DNA of 9,691 bases, from the NCBI GenBank assembly GCA_012974475.1, contig JAAXQD010000229.1, forward strand, positions 1 to 9,691, given 5' to 3'. This document shows positions 6,109 to 9,691 of this stretch, piece after piece (position 1 is the first letter of the stretch; each line of letters begins with the position of its first letter). The notes below the pieces were generated by a model, which had not been told where the DNA came from, made no database searches, and saw only the letters and a program-made list of their open reading frames with translations. The position numbers were made by a program, and so were the translations under genes. This stretch comes from Desulfobacterales bacterium (lineage in GTDB: Bacteria > Desulfobacterota > Desulfobacteria > Desulfobacterales > UBA11574).

Positions 6109-6537
6109 ATGGCAGGAATTAACAAGGTAATCATAGTCGGCCGTTTGGGCAGCGACCCTGAAGTTCGTTATACACCCGACGGTACCGCTGTTGCCAATTT
6201 CAGCATCGCAACTTCTGACGAATGGACGGATAAGGCTACCAACGAAAAGAGAGAACGTACCGAATGGCATCGCATCGTTGCCTGGCGCAGACTGGGAGAA
6301 ATATGTGGCGAATACCTGTCAAAGGGGAGGCAGGTTTACGTGGAAGGCAAGCTCCAGACGAGATCGTGGGAAAAAGACGGCGTAACTCGATACACCACCG
6401 AAATTGTCGCATCTGATGTGCAGTTTCTCGGCTCGAAGGAACCCGGCAATGCCCACAGGTCTTCGGATCCATCAGAGCCAAGTCAATACTCGAAGCCACC
6501 GGCGGCGGACAGACAGGATGATGACATCCCTTTTTAA
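6109..6537 (+). CDS. ssb: Single-stranded DNA-binding protein
   Basis: The 142-residue protein has an N-terminal OB fold (about 1-108) with the classical bacterial SSB sequence: GINKVIIVGRLGSDPEVRYT, ANFSIATSDEW, TEWHRIVAWRRLGEICGEYLSKGRQVYVEG and KLQTRSWEKDGVTRYTTEIVASDVQFL, split here into blocks. A short low-complexity linker leads to the acidic tip DDDIPF, the docking site for replication and repair partners. SSB coats single-stranded DNA during replication, repair and recombination as a tetramer. The start is supported by a strong GGGAGGT seven bases upstream of the ATG. The gene stands alone on its strand here, with a candidate promoter at 5897. It is slightly short for the family because the linker is short. 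No phage or plasmid genes lie nearby, so it is probably the chromosomal copy. Confidence 0.96.
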   Translation: MAGINKVIIVGRLGSDPEVRYTPDGTAVANFSIATSDEWTDKATNEKRERTEWHRIVAWRRLGEICGEYLSKGRQVYVEGKLQTRSWEKDGVTRYTTEIVASDVQFLGSKEPGNAHRSSDPSEPSQYSKPPAADRQDDDIPF

Positions 6538-6573
6538 ACCTTTATTGAAATCGAATCGACACAGCATTTAACT

Positions 6574-6740
6574 TTATCGGGTTGATATTATTAATCCGGC
6601 AATTAAATATGCAAACAACGTTTTCCCCTCATGTCATTCCCGCGAAAGCGGGAATCCAGGAAATACAATGTGTTATGGATTCCGGCTCTCCGCTTCGCTA
6701 CGGCCGGAATGACGGTTTTTTAATTATCGGGTTGATATTA
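6574..6740 (+). repeat. 17-bp direct repeats bracketing a palindromic element
   Basis: TTATCGGGTTGATATTA occurs exactly at 6574-6590 and at 6724-6740. The repeats enclose 133 bases that include the palindromic element at 6633-6713. The element does not abut the repeats (42 bases on the left, 10 on the right), so this is not a simple target duplication. Confidence 0.6.
6633..6713. repeat. GTCATTCC...GGAATGAC palindromic repeat (81 bp)
   Basis: The ends are GTCATTCC (6633-6640) and GGAATGAC (6706-6713). The left half contains CCCGCGAAAGCGGG, a perfect hairpin, and the right half contains CCGGCTCTCCGCTTCGCTACGGCCGG in two pieces, a second stem. ATGGATTCC mirrors GGAATCCAG across the middle. This is the well-known intergenic repeat whose six-frame translation gives VIPAKAGIQ, widespread in Proteobacteria and Desulfobacterota. 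The open frame across it is not a gene. Confidence 0.8.
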
Positions 6741-6824
6741 GATAAAATATTGAGTTTAGAAGTTCATCGCGGATAAAGGTCGAATTGCCCAAACCGGGCG
6801 TTTATCGCTCAACGTCCTATCAAT

Positions 6825-6843
6825 CCTGTGAGCTATTCACAGG
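6825..6843. terminator. Hairpin between ssb and tatA, possible terminator
   Basis: CCTGTGA (6825-6831) and TCACAGG (6837-6843) form a perfect 7-bp stem with a 5-base loop, 49 bases past the tatA stop. A second stem, GCCC (6787-6790) with GGGC (6796-6799), lies further on. Neither has a T tract on either strand, so a terminator role is weak. Confidence 0.3.
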
Positions 6844-6891
6844 TCTTACAATTAATATGGGCGGGTTATTCAAAGAAGATTTTTTAGGACC

Positions 6892-7074
6892 CTAAGATTC
6901 TTTGTTTTCTTCAATCTTGTCGGGCTCTATATTTTCAGATTCCGCGGTGGCACCTTTAAAATTTTTTATGGCCTTGCCCATGCCCGCCCCTATTTCCGGA
7001 AGTTTGCCGGCGCCAAAAATAATCAGGATAATAACAAGTATTATAATAAGTTCCGGCATTCCAATTCCAAACAT
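6892..7074 (-). CDS. tatA: Sec-independent protein translocase subunit TatA/TatE
   Basis: The 60-residue protein is a typical small TatA: a single N-terminal membrane helix (about 8-20, ELIIILVIILIIF), the conserved FG hinge (Phe20-Gly21) followed by KLPEIG, then an amphipathic helix (about 25-42, MGKAIKNFKG) and a charged C-terminal tail. TatA oligomers form the export path of the twin-arginine system for folded proteins. A TTG four codons upstream keeps the frame open, but GGAGGG overlaps it and sits six bases before the ATG at 7074, which decides the start. No tatB or tatC is present in the window, so those are elsewhere. The gene lies 54 bases downstream of a cysteine-rich gene on the same strand and probably shares its promoter. 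Confidence 0.93.
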   Translation of the reverse strand: MFGIGMPELIIILVIILIIFGAGKLPEIGAGMGKAIKNFKGATAESENIEPDKIEENKES

Positions 7075-7128
7075 ACGTCCCTCCAATTTGATTAATCTAT
7101 TTTTGTCTCAATAATTTTATATCAAGAA

Positions 7129-7554
7129 TCAGATTTTGTCTTTAAGTTCCTCCAAAAGTTGCCTAAACTCTTTTGATTTTAAATATCCGTCGATAACCCT
7201 CTGATAACCGATCCATTTCCGCCATAATTCGAGCCATATATCGTTGTGCCAGTAATATTCTGGATTTCCCTTTCCTTTGAGCCGTTCAGTGTAATCGATA
7301 TATTCCTCGGTACAACTCTCACAAAATCGGAAGGGTGCCCTGAGATCGTCGACAAACCTTTGTTTGCCGGGTTCATCCGGTTGGATCTGTGTACCACATC
7401 TCTCGCATTTGAAAGCACACTGCGTGCATTGAAAAACTTTCTGAACCGCCAGAATTTTACGCTTTTTTATTATTTCAGCTTTTTTTTCTTTTGTGTGCTT
7501 TAATTTGTCGTCCAGTTGGATAATATTTGACACGCTCGGCAACTCCCTGCGCAT
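7129..7554 (-). CDS. Uncharacterised cysteine-rich (zinc-ribbon-like) protein
   Basis: I do not recognise a named family for this 141-residue protein. It has three CxxC pairs: Cys43-Cys46, Cys50-Cys53 and Cys78-Cys81. The pattern CTQCAFKCERCG followed some 24 residues later by FCESC suggests one or two bound zinc ions. The N-terminal 40 residues are basic and helical (KLKHTKEKKAEIIKKRK). The C-terminal part (about 95-141) is aromatic-rich (YYWHNDIWLELWRKWIGYQ) and ends in a charged helix. There is no signal peptide, so it is probably cytoplasmic. A strong sigma-70 promoter lies just upstream and tatA follows after 54 bases, so the two are probably co-transcribed. Another ATG at 7569 opens a different, short frame and is not used here. 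A link to Tat export is possible only by association. Confidence 0.75.
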   Translation of the reverse strand: MRRELPSVSNIIQLDDKLKHTKEKKAEIIKKRKILAVQKVFQCTQCAFKCERCGTQIQPDEPGKQRFVDDLRAPFRFCESCTEEYIDYTERLKGKGNPEYYWHNDIWLELWRKWIGYQRVIDGYLKSKEFRQLLEELKDKI

Positions 7555-7591
7555 CCCGTTTTTTTGACATAAAGGATGCTAAATTTAGACC

Positions 7592-7620
7592 ATAATAACA
7601 CCTGGGTATTTGCGTGTCAA
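7592..7620 (-). promoter_or_regulatory. Sigma-70 promoter for the cysteine-rich protein-tatA operon
   Basis: On the minus strand TTGACA (7615-7620) is followed by exactly 17 bases and TATTAT (7592-7597), five of six matches to TATAAT. Transcription would begin near 7585, about 30 bases before the ATG at 7554. This is the best promoter match in the window. Confidence 0.7.
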
Positions 7621-7629
7621 TCTATTCCA

Positions 7630-7673
7630 ACGGGGTTTTGAAACGCCTCGATGGAAGTTCTTTGCAACCCCGT
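7630..7673. repeat. 8-bp inverted repeat ACGGGGTT/AACCCCGT
   Basis: ACGGGGTT (7630-7637) pairs perfectly with AACCCCGT (7666-7673) across 28 bases. It lies immediately upstream of the -35 box of the cysteine-rich protein operon, so it may be a stem of a repeat or an upstream regulatory site. No known motif is recognised. Confidence 0.35.
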
Positions 7674-7689
7674 AAACACGTGATTTACG

Positions 7690-7728
7690 CCCCGGTTAAA
7701 CAGAAAAGACCGATTGGTTTAACCCCGG
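7690..7728. repeat. GGTTAAAC/GTTTAACC hairpin, second copy
   Basis: GGTTAAAC (7694-7701) pairs with GTTTAACC (7717-7724), and CCCCGG stands at both outer ends. The same arms with a different loop occur at 291-321 inside R1-A, which marks this as a small dispersed hairpin. Confidence 0.5.
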
Positions 7729-7846
7729 TATGATAGTAAACTACCTACGGGGCGGGCGGGATAAACTTCCCTTCGACACCACTTAACTGGATCTTCGACA
7801 AGCTTGCGGAGAATGCGCTTGCCCTGTTGACCGGATAGCTTAGCGC

Positions 7847-7878
7847 GAAGCCCCGCCCTTTAGGACGGGGAGCTTCAA
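7847..7878 (+). ncRNA. Hairpin resembling an IS200/IS605 right end / omega-RNA 3' end (orphan)
   Basis: GAAGCCCCGCCC (7847-7858), loop TTTA, then GGACGGGGAGCTTCAA (7863-7878). The main stem CCCCGCCC/GGACGGGG has one mismatch, and GAAG/CTTC closes it. From memory, right ends of IS200/IS605-family elements, and the 3' end of the TnpB guide RNA they encode, have this architecture: a GC stem with a TTTAG loop followed by AG and TTCAA, then guide sequence. No tnpA or tnpB gene is readable in the 300 bases upstream, where TnpB would end, so this would be a remnant. Alternatives are an ordinary dispersed hairpin or a terminator without a T tract. Confidence 0.35.
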
Positions 7879-7989
7879 TCCACGAAATTCAGCTGTTCGA
7901 GCCGTTGCAGTTAAACTTTTGTTTTTTTCTATGTCTTGTAAAGTGATGTTACTCGTGGTAATTATTGTAAAGGATCCGGCTTTTGGTTC

Positions 7990-8061
7990 ATCCCATAAGA
8001 GGTTGATTAACATCTCATTGCACGTGGTTGGAAAGCTGGAATATTGGAATACTGGAATATT
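7990..8061 (+). repeat. GATTAAC module plus octamer repeat, copy 2
   Basis: TTGATTAACATCTCATTGCACGTGGTTGGAA closely follows the sequence at 2661-2692 (two blocks of it are identical). It is followed by octamers GGAAAGCT, GGAATATT, GGAATACT, GGAATATT (8030-8061), one more unit than in copy 1. The upstream CCGGCTTTTGGTTCATCCC also resembles the terminator tail of copy 1. Confidence 0.65.
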
Positions 8062-8167
8062 GGGTCGAAAATCGGAACGTTGCCCAATTTGGGAATATCA
8101 AAATACCCATGTATCTTATGAAGTTGATGGTAGTCCGCAACCCATCATTCCATCATTCCATTATTCC
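8038..8167. repeat. Element bounded by inverted octamer arrays
   Basis: GGAATATT-GGAATACT-GGAATATT (8038-8061) faces CCATCATT-CCATCATT-CCATTATT-CC (8142-8167). The two arrays are roughly reverse complements and bound about 80 bases of unrecognised sequence. The same architecture, with GGAATGATGG facing CCATCACTCCATTATTCC, is seen in R1-A and R1-B. An open frame across 7919-8203 is made of this repeat and is not a gene. Confidence 0.5.
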
Positions 8168-8206
8168 CGTCGAATAATTTGCTGGATAGCCAATTGTTTG
8201 TGACTC

Positions 8207-8252
8207 TCGCAATGCGGGACAGGCAAGGCCCTTCGGAAATCCCGCATCGCGG
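8207..8252. repeat. Inverted repeat upstream of the MetE-like gene
   Basis: TCGCAATGCGGGA (8207-8219) mirrors TCCCGCATCGCGG (8240-8252) with two mismatches, with AAGGCCCTT in the loop. It would form a strong hairpin about 75 bases before the MetE-like start. It does not match the cobalamin or SAM riboswitch patterns I know. It could act as a terminator-like leader hairpin or simply be another dispersed repeat. Confidence 0.45.
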
Positions 8253-8324
8253 GGGAGGACCGGGTTTTTCAAGATTAAATAACCACACAACCGAAATTAA
8301 ACGAAATTATAAGGATTTTTATGC

Positions 8325-9404
8325 ATGTCAAGTAGCTTTCAGGCAAATTGTCTCCCGGTCTTGATCGGAAGCCTTCCGCTGCAGGGTCACGCGGAAAGCG
8401 TTGAACTGGTTTTTAAATATACTCCCCAAATACCCCTGTGGGTTCAATTGCCGGTGTATAGAGAAGAAGGAATGGTCGCCCAATTTCTGCCAGGCTTTCC
8501 GGGCCTTGCCATTGAGAAGGATAAATCCTTTGTCAATACCGCTGATCCATCTTTTGATGATGACCTGCTAGGGTTTTACAAGGATTATCTATCTGTAAGC
8601 GAAGGAGAAACGGATCTCGACGGCTCGAGGTTTGCCATGACCACCGATACTGCCGGAGGATTTTTTGCATTTATTGAGCACCTCCGGCAACTTTCCCATC
8701 TCCCGGCAGCGTTAAAAGGGCAAATCACCGGTCCCATAACCTTCGGGTTGGGATTAACCGATGAAACCGGGAAGGCGATTTTTTACAACGAACAACTCAG
8801 GGATGCGGCCGTGAAGCTTCTGGCCCAAAAAGCCAGGTGGCAGGTGAAAAGTCTTTCAGAATTTGGATGCCCGTCCATTATTTTCTTTGATGAACCGGCA
8901 CTGGCCGGATTCGGTTCTTCTGCAATGATAAGCATCTCCAGCAAAGAAGTGGAAAAATGTTTTGAAGAGGTCATTGACGCCGTACACGACGAGAACGGCA
9001 TGGCTGGAATCCATGTTTGTGCCAATGCCGACTGGTCCCTGATTCTGGAATCCAATGCTGACATCATCAGCTTTGACGCATACGCTTTTTTCGATAAGTT
9101 GATGCTTTATCCGGATCATCTCAAGGATTTTATTGAACGCGGGGGCATATTGGCCTGGGGAATCGTTCCCACTTTAAACAGTGACGACATTGAAAAAGAA
9201 ACCACGGAATCAATCGTCGCTAAGTGGGAGGATCAAGTCGGGGAGATATCGGCGCTCGGCATAGAAAAATCCACCATACTGGCCCAGACGTTAATAACGC
9301 CGAGCTGTGGAACGGGTTCTCTGAGCATCGATCTTACAACAAAAGTGCTGACGTTAACCAGACACGTCTCTGATGCAATCAGGGCAACCGAATTTAAATA
9401 TTAG
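8325..9404 (+). CDS. Stand-alone MetE-like (cobalamin-independent methionine synthase C-domain / UROD superfamily) methyltransferase
   Basis: The 359-residue protein corresponds to only the catalytic C-terminal barrel of MetE, which in enterobacteria is about 750 residues long. Matching features are the start GSLPLQGHAESVELVFKYTP and IPLWVQLP, the ITGPITFG segment (134-141), FFDEPAL (187-193, the MetE IDEPAL motif), and zinc ligands His230 and Cys232 in GIHVCANADW plus Cys328 in TPSCGTGSL. The third MetE ligand position (Glu in IETSRS) aligns with ISFDAY, where Asp251 stands instead. MetE-type enzymes methylate homocysteine. Short core forms are thought to take the methyl group from a methylated corrinoid rather than from folate. 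That substrate is inferred here. AAGGA nine bases before the ATG supports this start; an ATG four bases earlier is out of frame and soon stops. No corrinoid protein gene is adjacent. Confidence 0.82.
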   Translation: MSSSFQANCLPVLIGSLPLQGHAESVELVFKYTPQIPLWVQLPVYREEGMVAQFLPGFPGLAIEKDKSFVNTADPSFDDDLLGFYKDYLSVSEGETDLDGSRFAMTTDTAGGFFAFIEHLRQLSHLPAALKGQITGPITFGLGLTDETGKAIFYNEQLRDAAVKLLAQKARWQVKSLSEFGCPSIIFFDEPALAGFGSSAMISISSKEVEKCFEEVIDAVHDENGMAGIHVCANADWSLILESNADIISFDAYAFFDKLMLYPDHLKDFIERGGILAWGIVPTLNSDDIEKETTESIVAKWEDQVGEISALGIEKSTILAQTLITPSCGTGSLSIDLTTKVLTLTRHVSDAIRATEFKY

Positions 9405-9420
9405 AGAACCAGTAAAGAAT

Positions 9421-9468
9421 CCGGGCCCAGAGGGCCCGGCTTTGGGTTACCCCTGGAAGGGGTTTTTT
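9421..9468 (+). terminator. Two tandem terminator hairpins after the MetE-like gene
   Basis: CCGGGCCC (9421-9428) and GGGCCCGG (9432-9439) form a perfect 8-bp stem with loop AGA. Then CCCC (9450-9453) pairs with GGGG (9459-9462), followed at once by six T. The second is a good Rho-independent terminator. The first matches the hairpin after the lipoprotein gene at 2621. Confidence 0.75.
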
Positions 9469-9481
9469 AGTTAAAGCCGTA

Positions 9482-9645
9482 CAAGTTAAAAGTGCCTAAA
9501 GTGATCTAAAATGCCTAAAGTTATGGTGTCGCTCCCGCCTGCCATTGCAAGGCACGAGCGGGCAGGTCGCTCCGCTGATTTTATATGATTGGCAGAATTC
9601 CTTAACTTTAGCTCACTTTAAACTTTAGTTCACTTCAAACTCTTG
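9482..9645. repeat. Composite palindrome: CTAAAGT arms around a REP-like core
   Basis: The left arm (9482-9526) holds the repeated motif GTGCCTAAA-GTGATCTAAA-ATGCCTAAA. The right arm (9600-9645) is its imperfect reverse complement (CTTTAGCTCACTTTA, CTTTAGTTCACTTC). Between them a REP-like palindrome has CCTGCC (9538-9543) facing GGCAGG (9561-9566), with GGCACGAGCGGGCAGGTC as in R1. The remaining bases to the window end contain short stems (CTCTG/CAGAG, 9674-9691) and no supported gene. Confidence 0.55.
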
Positions 9646-9691
9646 CAGCGTTTCTCCAGGCTGAGCCGGAGAACTCTGACCTGGTCCAGAG

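Noticed and set aside
6582..6776. 64-residue open frame containing HVIPAKAGIQ
   Set aside because: This peptide is the well-known translation of the GTCATTCCCGCGAAAGCGGG intergenic repeat, not a gene.
7740..7838. Short open frame ending NWIFDKLAENALALLTG before a TAG
   Set aside because: Only 32 codons lie between stops, with no start or homology that I recognise. It could be a gene remnant, but it is not supported as a feature.
7919..8203. 94-residue open frame before the MetE-like gene
   Set aside because: Most of it is the GATTAAC module and octamer arrays, with low-complexity peptide and no ribosome binding site.
1..9691. CRISPR array, tRNA or rRNA genes
   Set aside because: No regularly spaced repeats with unique spacers were seen (the octamers are contiguous), and no tRNA cloverleaf or rRNA sequence was recognised.

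Overview
The window reads as chromosomal DNA of a Gram-negative bacterium, most likely a Desulfobacterota (deltaproteobacterial) sulfate-reducer relative. That is an inference from gene content: a TPR plus periplasmic-binding lipoprotein, leucyl aminopeptidase, TatA beside a cysteine-rich protein, and a stand-alone MetE-like domain. The gaps are also crowded with short palindromic repeats, including the widespread GTCATTCCCGCGAAAGCGGG type. Seven full-length genes are well supported, plus the 3' end of one partial gene. There is no rRNA, tRNA, CRISPR array or intact transposase.

Layout. 1-134: tail of a small protein, possibly a four-helix-bundle (S23-type) protein. 194-698: a composite dispersed repeat (R1-A) interrupted by two palindromic insertions. 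714-2615 (+): lipoprotein with TPRs and a periplasmic binding domain. 2616-2949: terminator and a second copy of a ~210-bp palindromic element. 2950-4419 (-): pepA. 4442-4767: R1 again, inverted (R1-B), so the convergent lipoprotein/pepA pair is bracketed by inverted copies of one repeat that also supplies each gene's upstream region. 4890-5789 (-): a higBA toxin-antitoxin locus whose two genes are pushed 279 bp apart by a ~104-bp palindrome and an AT-rich spacer. 5897-6537 (+): promoter, leader palindrome and ssb. 6538-6891: a 17-bp direct repeat around a palindromic element. 6892-7620 (-): sigma-70 promoter, a cysteine-rich (three CxxC) protein and tatA, probably one operon. 7621-8324: gene-free, with several hairpins, one shaped like an IS200/IS605 right end or omega-RNA 3' end. 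8325-9404 (+): core MetE-like methyltransferase with terminators. 9482-9645: another composite palindrome.

How the parts work together. The genes are mostly unlinked housekeeping functions (envelope, peptide turnover, DNA replication and repair, protein export, one-carbon/methionine metabolism). I see no convincing multi-gene novel defence or biosynthetic system. What is unusual is the non-coding DNA: at least five palindromic repeat families, some nested in each other, with octanucleotide (GGAATRWT) arrays as building blocks. The clearest case is R1: copy B looks like a less interrupted version of copy A, which reveals two insertions. All similarity statements are by eye; no alignment or database search was run.
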